Source of the DNA: Agrococcus sp. ProA11
GTDB taxonomy: Bacteria > Actinomycetota > Actinomycetes > Actinomycetales > Microbacteriaceae
Direction: 5' to 3'
DNA: 64,000 nucleotides
Assembly (NCBI RefSeq): GCF_039880525.1
Contig: NZ_CP156989.1
Coordinates: forward strand, 2,542,001-2,606,000
Under the pieces are notes generated by a model that worked only from the letters and a program-made list of their open reading frames with translations, ran no database searches and had not been told where the DNA came from. The position numbers and the translations under genes were made by a program. Shown piece after piece: positions 34,981-43,084 of this stretch. Position 1 is the stretch's first letter, and each line of letters begins with the position of its first letter.

Positions 34981-35024
34981 CTGGTCTCGCGACGCCGGCC
35001 GGAAGGGCCGGCTCCTCGACCCGC
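34981..35024. repeat. REP-like element, family 2, copy 1
   Basis: On the minus strand GGTCGAGGAGC, then a 7-bp GCCGGCC hairpin (34994-35012), then GTCGCGAGACC. The same architecture of GGTCGAGGAGC arm, GC hairpin and CGAGACC arm occurs at 60331-60376. Confidence 0.5.
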
Positions 35025-35037
35025 TCGGGCGCCGGCG

Positions 35038-36324
35038 CTACGCGCCGACGGCCGAGCGGAACTCTCGGACGAGCATGTCCAGGTCGGCCTCGTCGATCAC
35101 GATCGGCGGCGCAAGGCGCACGGTCTGGCCGTGGGTGTCCTTCGCGAGGATCCCGGCGTCCAGCAGGCGCATGCACACGTCGCGGGCGGTGCCGACGGCG
35201 GGATCGATGTCGATGCCGGCCCACAGGCCGACGCCGCGCACCGCGGTGACGCCGTGGCCGACGAGCTCCGAGAGCCCCGCGTGCAGCCGCTCGCCCAGCT
35301 CGCGGGCGCGCGCCTGCATGTCGCCCTCGGCGAGCATCCGCACCACCTCGAGGCCGACGGCCGCCGCGAGCGGATTGCCGCCGAAGGTGGAGCCGTGCGA
35401 GCCCGGGGTGAGCACGCCCAGCACATCCGCGTCCGCGACCACGGCCGAGACCGGCACCACGCCGCCGCCGAGCGCCTTGCCCAGCAGGTACATGTCGGGC
35501 ACGACGCCCTCGTTGTCGCACTGGAACGTCGCGCCGGTGCGGCCGAGTCCCGACTGGATCTCGTCGGCGATGAAGAGCACCTGCTCGCGCGTCGTCAGCT
35601 CGCGCACGGCCTGCAGGTAGCCGGCGGGCGGCACGTTGATGCCGGCCTCGCCCTGGATCGGCTCGAGCAGCACGGCGGCAGTGTTGGGCGTGATCGCGGC
35701 CTCGAGGGCCGCGATGTCGCCGAACGGCACGCGCACGAACCCGGGCGTGAACGGGGCGTAGCCCTCGCGCGCATCCGGGTCGTCCGAGAAGGACACGATC
35801 GTCGTGGTGCGTCCGTGGAAGTTGCCCTCCATCACGACGATCTCCGCCTGGCCGGCGGGCACGCCCTTCACCTCGTAGGCCCAGCGGCGGGCGACCTTGA
35901 TGCCCGACTCGACCGCCTCGGCGCCGGTGTTCATCGGCAGCACCATGTCCTTCTTCGCGAGCGCCGCGAGCGCCTCGACGAAGGGTCCGAGGGCGGCGGC
36001 GTGGAAGGCGCGGCTCGTGAGCGTGACGCGATCGAGCTGCGCGTGGGCGGCGTCGAGCAGTCGCCGGTTGCCGTGGCCGAAGTTCATCGACGAGTAGGCG
36101 GCGAGGCAGTCGAGGTAGCGGCGCCCGTCGACATCGGTGACCCAGGCGCCGGAGGCCTCCACGACCACCACGGGCAGCGGGTGGTAGTTGTGGGCGGCGT
36201 GCGCCTCCACCTGCGTGATCGCGGCCTGCGTCGCCGAGCTCACGGCATCCGTCATGTTGGTCATCGTCGCCTCCGTCGTCGTGGCCTCGGTGGGCAGGTC
36301 GTGCGTGGTGCTGCCGGTGCTCAT
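35038..36324 (-). CDS. rocD: ornithine aminotransferase
   Basis: 428 residues, class-III PLP aminotransferase. [85 protein letters not shown] and [16 protein letters not shown] (PLP lysine) are the ornithine-transaminase signatures. It converts ornithine plus 2-oxoglutarate to glutamate semialdehyde, which PutA (49287) could oxidise. ATG at 36324 overlaps the dimethylargininase stop; the first 25 residues are Thr/Ser-rich and variable. Confidence 0.9.
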   Translation of the reverse strand: MSTGSTTHDLPTEATTTEATMTNMTDAVSSATQAAITQVEAHAAHNYHPLPVVVVEASGAWVTDVDGRRYLDCLAAYSSMNFGHGNRRLLDAAHAQLDRVTLTSRAFHAAALGPFVEALAALAKKDMVLPMNTGAEAVESGIKVARRWAYEVKGVPAGQAEIVVMEGNFHGRTTTIVSFSDDPDAREGYAPFTPGFVRVPFGDIAALEAAITPNTAAVLLEPIQGEAGINVPPAGYLQAVRELTTREQVLFIADEIQSGLGRTGATFQCDNEGVVPDMYLLGKALGGGVVPVSAVVADADVLGVLTPGSHGSTFGGNPLAAAVGLEVVRMLAEGDMQARARELGERLHAGLSELVGHGVTAVRGVGLWAGIDIDPAVGTARDVCMRLLDAGILAKDTHGQTVRLAPPIVIDEADLDMLVREFRSAVGA

Positions 36325-37160
36325 CGTCGCAGTTCCAGCGTGCAGCACTTGATGCCACCGCCGCCCAGCAGCAGCTCCGACAGGTCGAGACCGGTGGTCT
36401 GGTAGCCGCGCTCGGCGAGCTGGCGCTCGAAGCCGGCGGCGCGCTCGGCGATGACCATGGTGCGGCCGTCGCCGAAGGAGTTGAGGCCCAGGACGGATGC
36501 GTCGGCCTCGTCGACGATGATCGCGTCGGGGTAGCGACGCTCGAGCGCCGAGCGGCTGGCCTCGTCGAAGGCGGTCGGGAGGTAGGCGATGTTGTCGTCG
36601 TCGAGGATCGCCATGGCGGTGTCGAGGTGGTAGAACCGCGGGTCGACCAGGCGCAGGCTCACGACCTCACGGTCGAAGATGCCGCGCAGCTCGTCGTGCG
36701 ACTCGAGGCTGGTGCGGAAGCCGTGGCCGGCCAGGATCGCGCCCTGCGAGAGCAGCATGTCGCCCTCGCCCTCGTTGACGTGCACGGGCTCGTGCACCTG
36801 GAAGCCGTTCGCCGCGAACCACTCCATGTAGGCCGGGCCCTCGGGCATCCGCTCGGCGTAGGTGAACTTCGCGCCGTAGGCGTGGCCGTCGAGCGTGAAG
36901 CCGCCGTTCGCCGCGTAGACCATGTCGTCGAGGCCGTCGACCGGGTCGATGAGCTCGACGTCGTAGCCGAGCGCGACGTAGGCGTCGTGCAGCGTCTGCC
37001 ACTGCTCGACCGCGCGCTCGGTGCTGGTGGGCTTCGACGGATCCATCCACGGGTTGATGGCGTAGCTCACCGTGAAGTGCTCGGGCCGGCACATGAGCAC
37101 GGTCTTGTGCTTGGGCGTGCGGCCCTCGGTGGTCGCGGTCGAAGTCGTCGTCTGCTGCAT
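36321..37160 (-). CDS. ddaH: dimethylarginine dimethylaminohydrolase (arginine deiminase superfamily)
   Basis: 279 residues. VLMCRPEHFTVSYAINPWMD near the start, VYAANGGFTLDG, HVNEGEGDML, the catalytic-type histidine in FYHLDTAMAIL and the cysteine in [14 protein letters not shown] at the extreme C-terminus fit the guanidino-group-modifying family. It hydrolyses methylated arginine to citrulline plus methylamine; an arginine-type hydrolase role is also possible. First gene of the operon with rocD, divergent from an Lrp regulator. ATG at 37160 was preferred to the longer upstream frame, which crosses the promoter. Confidence 0.82.
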   Translation of the reverse strand: MQQTTTSTATTEGRTPKHKTVLMCRPEHFTVSYAINPWMDPSKPTSTERAVEQWQTLHDAYVALGYDVELIDPVDGLDDMVYAANGGFTLDGHAYGAKFTYAERMPEGPAYMEWFAANGFQVHEPVHVNEGEGDMLLSQGAILAGHGFRTSLESHDELRGIFDREVVSLRLVDPRFYHLDTAMAILDDDNIAYLPTAFDEASRSALERRYPDAIIVDEADASVLGLNSFGDGRTMVIAERAAGFERQLAERGYQTTGLDLSELLLGGGGIKCCTLELRR

Positions 37161-37200
37161 GCTTCGATGGTTGCAACGAATCGACACAATTGCACGGGTT

Positions 37201-37214
37201 GAAACGCTAGTTTC
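37201..37214. promoter_or_regulatory. inverted repeat in ddaH/Lrp divergent promoter
   Basis: GAAAC-GCTA-GTTTC, 5-bp perfect arms; a second pair TGCAA (37172-37176)/TTGCA (37190-37194) lies beside it. The 90-bp gap is unusually AT-rich. Likely Lrp-type binding region. Confidence 0.45.
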
Positions 37215-37250
37215 TTGCGGATCGGCTGAATGCGTCGTAGATTCCTGCGT

Positions 37251-37688
37251 ATGGACCGAATCGACCACGGCATCATCGACCAGTTGCGCCTGAATGCGCG
37301 GGCGGGCTACGCCGACATCGGCGCCGAGGTGGGGCTCTCAGCCTCCGCGGTGAAGCGCCGCATCGACCGGCTCATCGCCGACGGCGTCATCCGCGGCTTC
37401 ACGGTGCAGATCGACCCCAAGGTCGAGGGGCTCGCGACTGAGGCATACGTCGAGCTCTTCTGTCGCGGCACCGTCTCACCGGCCGACCTCAAGCGGATGC
37501 TCTCCGGCGTGCCGGAAGTCATCGAGGCGAGCACGGTCACGGGCACCGCCGACGCGATCGTGATGATGCGTGCGCGCGACGTGATCGCCTTCGAGGAGGC
37601 GCTCGAGAAGGTGCGCGCCGCGGCGTCGGTGGATCACACGACCAGCGCCATCCTGCTCTCGAAGCTGATCAGCCGCCACGCCGGCTGA
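37251..37688 (+). CDS. Lrp/AsnC-family transcriptional regulator
   Basis: 145 residues. N-terminal HTH at about 1-55 (MDRIDHGIIDQLRLNARAGY, ADIGAEVGLSASAVKRRIDR) and a RAM ligand domain at about 60-140 (VEGLATEAYVELFC, GVPEVIEASTVTGTADAIVM). Divergent from ddaH-rocD and probably controls it in response to an amino acid. ATG at 37251 starts the family-typical MDxID sequence. Confidence 0.9.
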   Translation: MDRIDHGIIDQLRLNARAGYADIGAEVGLSASAVKRRIDRLIADGVIRGFTVQIDPKVEGLATEAYVELFCRGTVSPADLKRMLSGVPEVIEASTVTGTADAIVMMRARDVIAFEEALEKVRAAASVDHTTSAILLSKLISRHAG

Positions 37689-37721
37689 CGGCGCGCCGGC
37701 CGCCGCCGACCGGTGCGCTTC

Positions 37722-37759
37722 CGCCCGAGCGGGGCTGGCGCGCCGGCACCGCTCGGGCG
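37722..37759. terminator. hairpin after the Lrp gene
   Basis: CGCCCGAGCGG and CCGCTCGGGCG are perfect 11-bp arms 16 bases apart. Located 33 bases after the Lrp stop and before a convergent gene. Confidence 0.55.
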
Positions 37760-37784
37760 CAGCAGCACCGCTCGGGCGCAGCAG
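37747..37784 (+). repeat. 19-bp tandem duplication
   Basis: CACCGCTCGGGCGCAGCAG occurs twice in tandem (37747-37765, 37766-37784). The first unit overlaps the right arm of the terminator hairpin, so the duplication doubled half of the stem. Confidence 0.7.
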
Positions 37785-37790
37785 CACCGG

Positions 37791-38684
37791 CTAGCGGCGA
37801 GCCGCCAGCAGGTCGGGCAGGTGCACCTCGCCGTCGTAGGCGGCCCACACCAGCCAAGCCCACGGGCCGAGGGCGCGCGCCTGCTCGATCGACTCGAGGG
37901 GCACGTTGCCGGCCAGCTCCGCGAGCTCGATCCGCCACCGCTCCCGCACCGCCTCGTCGATCGGCACCTTGCGCGCGTAGCGGCGGGCGCGGGAGACGAG
38001 CTCGATCGCGAACTCCCGCCGAGCATGCTCCGCGGGCTTCAGCTCGACGCTCCGCTCGCGGCGTGGCGCGGCCCGCCAGGCGAGCACGGTGCCACCCACG
38101 ACGGTGCCGGTCGCGCCGATCAGCCAGGTGAGCACGTTGCTGGCGCCGCCGGCCGCCATGAGGAGATCCCAGCGAACGGCGCTCAGCGCGGCCGCGGCGG
38201 CAGCGAACACGGCGCTGCTCAGCGCGAGTCCCAGCGCGGTGCCGCTGCGCGCCGACCTGGGCGTGAACGCGGCGGTCAGCACGAGCAGCGCTCCCGCCAG
38301 CAGCATGGCGGCCGGTGTGATCGCGAGGATGAGCGCGGGGTCCTGCGCGATCTGCAGCGGGATCAGCGGCACAGCACCGATCGTGGCGGCGACGGCCGCG
38401 ACAGACAGCAGCGTCCACCACACCGTGATGAGCATCGCGGGGCGCGCCGCCGGTGTCGCCTCCGTCGTGCTCGGCTGCGGCGACTCCGCCGCCATCGAGG
38501 CGACAGCGCTCTCCTCACTCCAGTCCCCCGTGGCGAGCGAGCGCACGTACTCCCGCCGCTCCGTGTGGAGCCGCCGCACGCTGGCGACCCAGGAGGCGTG
38601 GGTCGGACCGATGGAGCGCAGCGCCGCCTGGGCGACGGCCATGACGTCACGGTCGTCCCCAGCGAGGTGCACCACGTGCCTCAT
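37791..38684 (-). CDS. membrane protein of unknown function
   Basis: 297 residues. About 80 soluble N-terminal residues (LRSIGPTHASWVASVRRLHT) precede four hydrophobic segments near 83-103, 116-137, 148-168 and 174-200, then a 90-residue basic/acidic cytoplasmic-type tail ending in WLVWAAYDGEVHLPDLLAAR. The N-terminal part resembles the short helical domain seen ahead of membrane segments in HAAS-type proteins, but I do not recognise the family. Single gene, convergent with Lrp. Confidence 0.6.
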   Translation of the reverse strand: MRHVVHLAGDDRDVMAVAQAALRSIGPTHASWVASVRRLHTERREYVRSLATGDWSEESAVASMAAESPQPSTTEATPAARPAMLITVWWTLLSVAAVAATIGAVPLIPLQIAQDPALILAITPAAMLLAGALLVLTAAFTPRSARSGTALGLALSSAVFAAAAAALSAVRWDLLMAAGGASNVLTWLIGATGTVVGGTVLAWRAAPRRERSVELKPAEHARREFAIELVSRARRYARKVPIDEAVRERWRIELAELAGNVPLESIEQARALGPWAWLVWAAYDGEVHLPDLLAARR

Positions 38685-38815
38685 CGGCTCGTGGGCCTCA
38701 CCGAGCGGCGGCCACGCGGGAGCGCGCTCACGACCGCAGCCCGCGCGCAGGGGCTGCCGAGATGCCGGCTGGGGATCCGCATACCGTCGACGGTATCGAG
38801 CCCTAGCCTGAAGGC

Positions 38816-39226
38816 ATGGGCATCATCACCGTGTCGGCGATCTGCTTCCAGCGTGAGGACGGCGCCGTGCTCACGGTGCGGAAGCGCGGCACGCACGCGT
38901 GGATGCTGCCGGGCGGCAAGCCAGAGGCCGGCGAGACGGCCGCCGAGTGCGCGGTGCGCGAGGTCTTCGAGGAGCTCGGGGTCGAGATCCCGCTCGACCG
39001 CATCGAGCCGATGGGCGAGTTCGAGACGCGCGCCGCCAACGAGGCGGGGTTCGCGCTGCACGCGAGCGTGTTCCGGACCCGCGAGCCGGTCGCGCCGATC
39101 GCGCAGGCCGAGATCGAGGCGGTGCGCTGGATCGACCCCGCGGCCGGCATCGATGACCAGTCGGAGGCGCCGCTCAACCGCGAGCTCGTCTTCCCGATGC
39201 TGCTCGCGGAGCGCACGCCGCGATAG
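38816..39226 (+). CDS. Nudix hydrolase
   Basis: 136 residues. The Nudix box is complete: GGKPEAGETAAECAV followed by REVFEELGVE (about residues 38-62), matching GX5EX7REUXEEXGU. Upstream strand ITVSAICFQREDGAVLTVRK is typical. It hydrolyses a nucleoside diphosphate linked to another moiety, such as 8-oxo-dGTP or NDP-sugars; the target is unknown. Monocistronic with a strong terminator 35 bases beyond the stop. Confidence 0.9.
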   Translation: MGIITVSAICFQREDGAVLTVRKRGTHAWMLPGGKPEAGETAAECAVREVFEELGVEIPLDRIEPMGEFETRAANEAGFALHASVFRTREPVAPIAQAEIEAVRWIDPAAGIDDQSEAPLNRELVFPMLLAERTPR

Positions 39227-39261
39227 CGCCCGACACGCGAGTAGTGCCCGAGACGCGAAGG

Positions 39262-39286
39262 GGGCCCGACCGATGCGGTCGGGCCC
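39262..39286. terminator. rho-independent-type terminator after Nudix gene
   Basis: GGGCCCGACC-GATGC-GGTCGGGCCC, a perfect 10-bp stem followed by TCCTT. Confidence 0.8.
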
Positions 39287-39299
39287 TCCTTGCAAAGCA

Positions 39300-39480
39300 G
39301 GACGGCACCGAAGTGCCGCGCATTGCCCCGTCCATGCAACGGGACTCCCTCTGCATCCCGGAGAAGAAACTCCGAAACCCTGTCAAGCCCGATTTCCCCT
39401 CGCGGGGCCCCAGCCGGGCTGTATCTCTACGGTAGGCGCGATTCCTGGGAGCCGTCGATGGGGAGAACTCCCCATTGCCT
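39300..39480. other. structured gene-free region, possible non-coding RNA
   Basis: No convincing reading frame lies in 39287-39530. The stretch has lower GC than its surroundings and a run of small hairpins: CGGCAC-CGAA-GTGCCG (39303-39318), CCCGT/ACGGG (39327-39343), GGAG/CTCC near 39359-39372, CCCC/GGGG near 39397, and ATGGGGAG-AA-CTCCCCAT (39458-39475). This could be an sRNA or a decayed element. Strand is not clear. Confidence 0.35.
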
Positions 39481-39530
39481 GAACGCGCGTGTCCCCCAGG
39501 CTGGATCCGCCCGCGCCTCGGCGATCGGCG

Positions 39531-40847
39531 TCAGTCGGCGCTGCGGGGTGAGCGCCAGGCGAGCATCCAGTCGCTGGCGATCTCGGTCGCCAGCGCCGGC
39601 GTGAGATTGAGCAGGCCGTTGCGCGCCGCGACGAGCGCGGGCATCCGCATGCGCGTGTTGACGCGCGCGACGCGCTCCGACAGGTGCATCATGCGCTGGG
39701 TGCGCTCCACGCGCGCGCGGTCGTAGCCAGCGAGCGCCTGCTCGAGCGGGTGATCCTCGAGCAGGATGCCGAGGGTCGCGGCATCCTCGAGGGTCGCATT
39801 GCCGCCCTGCCCGAGCGTCGGGAGCATCGCGTGAGCGGCATCACCCACGAGCACGACGCCCGGCCGGTGGTACGAGTCGAGGCGGGTCGCGAGCGAGAAG
39901 AGATCCCGGTGCGTGATGCTGCTGCTGCCGGTCGCGGCGATGTGGTCGCGCACCTCCGGGGCCCAATCGTCGAACTGCCGCACGGCGGCTTCGATCTCGT
40001 CATCGGCACGGCGTCCCATGCGCGCGAACGCCATGCCCCACCAGGAGATGCGGCCGCCGTCGATGGGCTCCATCCCGAACGCGGCGCCGCGCCCGAGGTA
40101 CATCCGGGGTCCGGCGGGCGAATCCGCCTCGGCCTGGACGATGCCGAACCACGCCGTCGCACCGGAGTAGTCGGTGCGCGCCCTGCGCCAGAGCGCCGAC
40201 CGCACCGCGGAGTCGATGCCGTCGGCACCCACGATCAGATCGGCCTCGAGCGTCTCGAAGCGCGACGACGCCAGTGACCGCACCTGCGCCCTGGTCGCGC
40301 GGGCCTCCGCCCTCCGGTCGATCGGGTCGTCGCCAGGCTCGAGCAGCCGGTGCAGTCGCCGGCCGAGCTTCGTGCCGCGCGCCCGATCCTTGCGGCGCTC
40401 GCGCTCCGACCGCGCATCGGAGGAGTCGGGATCCGCCGCGCCGTGCTCGATCGTGACGCTCGGCCGTCCGCGCTCGCCATCGCTGGCGCCCGCGACGCGC
40501 ATCCCGGTCTCGATCTCGCGCTCGCCGCGCAGGATGTCGAGCAGCGTGGAGCGATGGATCGCGTGCACGACGCTCGAGTCGGCGTGCATCCCCTCCTGGA
40601 GCGGCGTGCCCTGGTCGGTGAAGACGCCCTCCGGCAGCGCGCGCACGGCCGCGCCGCGCACCGCGTCGCCCACGCCGAGCGCATCGAGCGCAGCCATGCC
40701 GTTGCTCGTGATCGAGACGCCCGCTCCGAGCGATCCGGGCTCCGGCGCGGCATCCAGCACCCGCACCTGCCAGCCGGCTGCCTCGAGCCCTCGGGCGGCG
40801 GCGAGGCCGCCGATTCCTGCTCCGACGATGATGGCGGTCTGCGTCAT
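39531..40847 (-). CDS. FAD-dependent monooxygenase with internal charged insertion
   Basis: 438 residues. TAIIVGAGIGGLAAARGLEA (FAD glycine motif), LIVGADGIDSAVR (GADG/DG motif) and VVLVGDAAHAMLPTLGQGGN (GD motif) define the PHBH-type aromatic hydroxylase family. It would hydroxylate an aromatic or oxidise a related substrate with NAD(P)H and O2. Residues about 135-197 (nt 40257-40445) are a basic/acidic low-complexity insertion (DARSERERRKDRARGTKLGR) absent from typical members. Start ATG at 40847 is family-like; upstream frame is not. Confidence 0.82.
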   Translation of the reverse strand: MTQTAIIVGAGIGGLAAARGLEAAGWQVRVLDAAPEPGSLGAGVSITSNGMAALDALGVGDAVRGAAVRALPEGVFTDQGTPLQEGMHADSSVVHAIHRSTLLDILRGEREIETGMRVAGASDGERGRPSVTIEHGAADPDSSDARSERERRKDRARGTKLGRRLHRLLEPGDDPIDRRAEARATRAQVRSLASSRFETLEADLIVGADGIDSAVRSALWRRARTDYSGATAWFGIVQAEADSPAGPRMYLGRGAAFGMEPIDGGRISWWGMAFARMGRRADDEIEAAVRQFDDWAPEVRDHIAATGSSSITHRDLFSLATRLDSYHRPGVVLVGDAAHAMLPTLGQGGNATLEDAATLGILLEDHPLEQALAGYDRARVERTQRMMHLSERVARVNTRMRMPALVAARNGLLNLTPALATEIASDWMLAWRSPRSAD

Positions 40848-40902
40848 GAGACCGAGGCTAACGGCCGCGGCTGTGCTCGGCCAGCGAGGTCCGGAGCCCG
40901 CC

Positions 40903-41253
40903 TCAGTCGGCCGCCGGGGCGTCCCGCTCGCCGGCGCGCTGCGAGACGCGCCGATCCCACACCAGCCACTTGTCGTCGATCGCCTGCTCGATGTCGACGC
41001 CCGTCGCCTCCGCCAGCGCGAGCAGCATGCCGAGCGCGTCCGCAAGCTCCAGGCTGAAGCGTCGGTCGATCTCCTCCGGCGCGTGGCCCTTGTCGCGCTG
41101 CCTGCCGGTCTTGGCCAGGTAGGCCTGCACGAGCTCACCCACCTCCTCCTGCAGCTTCAGCACCAGCCAGTCGGTGCTGCGCTCGAACCCGTAGATGTCG
41201 GCGTAGCGGCGAGAGATCGCGTCGATCTGCTGGGCGGTGGCGCGGAGCTCCAT
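40903..41253 (-). CDS. MazG-like nucleotide pyrophosphohydrolase
   Basis: 116 residues, all helical. LVLKLQEEVGELVQAYL carries the EExxE metal motif and FSLELADALGMLLALAEATG the second ExxD motif of the MazG/PRA-PH superfamily. It likely hydrolyses non-canonical nucleoside triphosphates to monophosphates. ATG at 41253, divergent from the carbonic-anhydrase-like gene across 37 bases. Confidence 0.8.
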   Translation of the reverse strand: MELRATAQQIDAISRRYADIYGFERSTDWLVLKLQEEVGELVQAYLAKTGRQRDKGHAPEEIDRRFSLELADALGMLLALAEATGVDIEQAIDDKWLVWDRRVSQRAGERDAPAAD

Positions 41254-41290
41254 GCGGCCAATGCTCGCACGCGGTAATAGATTCATCTCC

Positions 41291-41788
41291 ATGGACTCCT
41301 CCTTCGACGATCTCCTCGCCCACAACAGGACGTTCGCCGAGTCCTTCGACCTGCAGGGGTTCGATGGCGTCGCGCGTGCGGGCGTCGCGATCGTCACCTG
41401 CATGGATTCGCGCCTGGATCCGCTCGGCATGGTCGGGCTGGTGCCGGGCGACGCGAAGATCCTGCGGAATCCGGGTGGTCGCGCGACCGAGCGCACCCTC
41501 GTGGCGCTGATCCTCGGCGTGCACCTGCTGGGCGTCGAGCGCGTGCTGATCGTGCAGCACACCCGCTGCGCCATGGCGTCGAAGTCGGAGCGCACCTTGC
41601 TCGCCGACATCTCGGCCTCCGCCGGCACCGACGCATCGTGGCTCGACCTGGGCGCGATCGAGCATCAGGAGCTCGCGATCATCGAGGATGTGCACCGGGT
41701 GCGCTCGCACCCGCTGATCGCAGACCGGGTCCGCGTCGGCGGCTTCCTCTACGACGTCGACACGGGGCTCATGCAGCAGGTCGCCTGA
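41291..41788 (+). CDS. beta-carbonic anhydrase family protein
   Basis: 165 residues. VTCMDSRLDP (zinc cysteine and the Asp/Arg dyad) and VQHTRCAMA (His and Cys ligands) are the beta-class signature; GDAKILRNPGGRATERTL matches the neighbouring loop. Family enzymes hydrate CO2 to bicarbonate. The protein is short and belongs to the compact actinobacterial type; HTRC replaces the usual HTxC-G. Followed by a REP-like palindrome. Confidence 0.85.
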   Translation: MDSSFDDLLAHNRTFAESFDLQGFDGVARAGVAIVTCMDSRLDPLGMVGLVPGDAKILRNPGGRATERTLVALILGVHLLGVERVLIVQHTRCAMASKSERTLLADISASAGTDASWLDLGAIEHQELAIIEDVHRVRSHPLIADRVRVGGFLYDVDTGLMQQVA

Positions 41789-41810
41789 GCGCCCGCCACT
41801 CCCCCGCGTC

Positions 41811-41885
41811 CCGTCCGTCAACCGGGCTGCTGGCGCGGGAGGCGAGAATCCGGCGTCCCAGACCACAGGACCGGTTGAGCGACGG
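41811..41885. repeat. REP-like element, family 1, copy 1
   Basis: Left arm CCGTCCGTCAACCGG and right arm CCGGTTGAGCGACGG form a 75-bp imperfect palindrome with AGAATCCGGCG in the centre. The reverse complement of the element at 55338-55411 aligns along the full length, with both arms almost identical. Confidence 0.75.
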
Positions 41886-41897
41886 CAGGATGGGGCC

Positions 41898-43064
41898 ATG
41901 AACCCGTTCGAGCGCGTCTCCCTCGCCGACCTGCAGCAGCGCAGCAGCATCAAGTGGCGCTTCTTCGAGCCCGACGTGCTGCCCTTGTGGGTGGCAGAGA
42001 TGGACGTGATGCCGGCGGAGGCCGTGACCCGCGCCGTCACGGATGCGCTGGGTCGCGGCGACACCGGCTACCCGTTCGGCACCGGCTACGCAGAGGCGTT
42101 CGGTCGCTTCGCCGACGCCCGGTGGGGCGCGCAGCTGGAGGTGGCGCGCACCGCCCTCGTCTCCGACGTGATGATGGGCGTGTTCGAGCTGATCCGGATG
42201 CTCACGCCGCCCAGCGGCTCGGTGATCGTGACGAGTCCCGTCTACCCGCCCTTCCACGCCTACGCTGCGCACGCCGAGCGCGCGGTCGTCGAGGCGCCGC
42301 TGGGCGAGGATCTGCGGCTCGACCTCGCCGCGATCGAGGAGGCGTGCGCCCGCCTCGACGCCGCGGGCGCGGTGCTGCTGCTCTGCAACCCGCACAACCC
42401 CACCGGGACCGTGCACACCCGCGCGGAGCTCGAGGCCGTGGCGCGGATCGCCGACCGCCACGGCGCGCGCGTGATCGCGGACGAGGTGCACGCCCCGCTG
42501 CTGTTCGACGCCGACTTCACGCCCTACTGGAGCGTCGACCCGCGCGGCTTCTCGGTCACCAGCGCGTCCAAGGCCTGGAACCTCGCCGGCCTGCGCACCG
42601 CGCTCATCGTGGGCGGCGCGGAGACGGGCGAGGCCATCGGCGGCATCGCCGAGGTCGTCAGCCACGGCCCCTCCCACCTCGCCTCCATCGCCCACATCGC
42701 GGCATTCGACGACGGCCGCGCCTGGCTCGACGAAGTGCTCGACGGCCTGCGCGACAACCGCGCGCTGCTCGCCCGGCTGCTCGCCGAGCACGCGCCGACG
42801 ATCCGCTGGCGACCGGGCGAGGCGACCTTCCTCGCGTGGCTCGACTGCCGCCATACCCGCGTCGCCGACCCCGCCTCACGCGCCGACGCCGGCTACCAGG
42901 GGCTCTCCGCCGGCCCTGCGAAGGCGTTCCTCGAGCAGGCGCGGGTCGGGCTCAACGCGGGCGAGGCCTTCGGCGCGGGCGGCGAGAACCACGTGCGGTT
43001 CAACCTGGGCACCAGGCCGGATGTCATCGAGGACGCCGTGCGCCGCATGGGCGCGATCGCCTGA
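41898..43064 (+). CDS. MalY/PatB-type PLP C-S lyase (aminotransferase-like)
   Basis: 388 residues. KWRFFEPDVLPLWVAEMDVM at the start, CNPHNPTGTVHTRAELE, VIADEVHAPLLFD and SASKAWNLAGLRTAL with the PLP lysine at K225 are MalY/PatB signatures. This group cleaves cystathionine or cysteine C-S bonds, or acts as an aminotransferase. Convergent with the nucleoside hydrolase gene; the upstream gap is the REP element. Confidence 0.85.
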   Translation: MNPFERVSLADLQQRSSIKWRFFEPDVLPLWVAEMDVMPAEAVTRAVTDALGRGDTGYPFGTGYAEAFGRFADARWGAQLEVARTALVSDVMMGVFELIRMLTPPSGSVIVTSPVYPPFHAYAAHAERAVVEAPLGEDLRLDLAAIEEACARLDAAGAVLLLCNPHNPTGTVHTRAELEAVARIADRHGARVIADEVHAPLLFDADFTPYWSVDPRGFSVTSASKAWNLAGLRTALIVGGAETGEAIGGIAEVVSHGPSHLASIAHIAAFDDGRAWLDEVLDGLRDNRALLARLLAEHAPTIRWRPGEATFLAWLDCRHTRVADPASRADAGYQGLSAGPAKAFLEQARVGLNAGEAFGAGGENHVRFNLGTRPDVIEDAVRRMGAIA

Positions 43065-43084
43065 TCGCGCTGCCGAGCCTGCGC

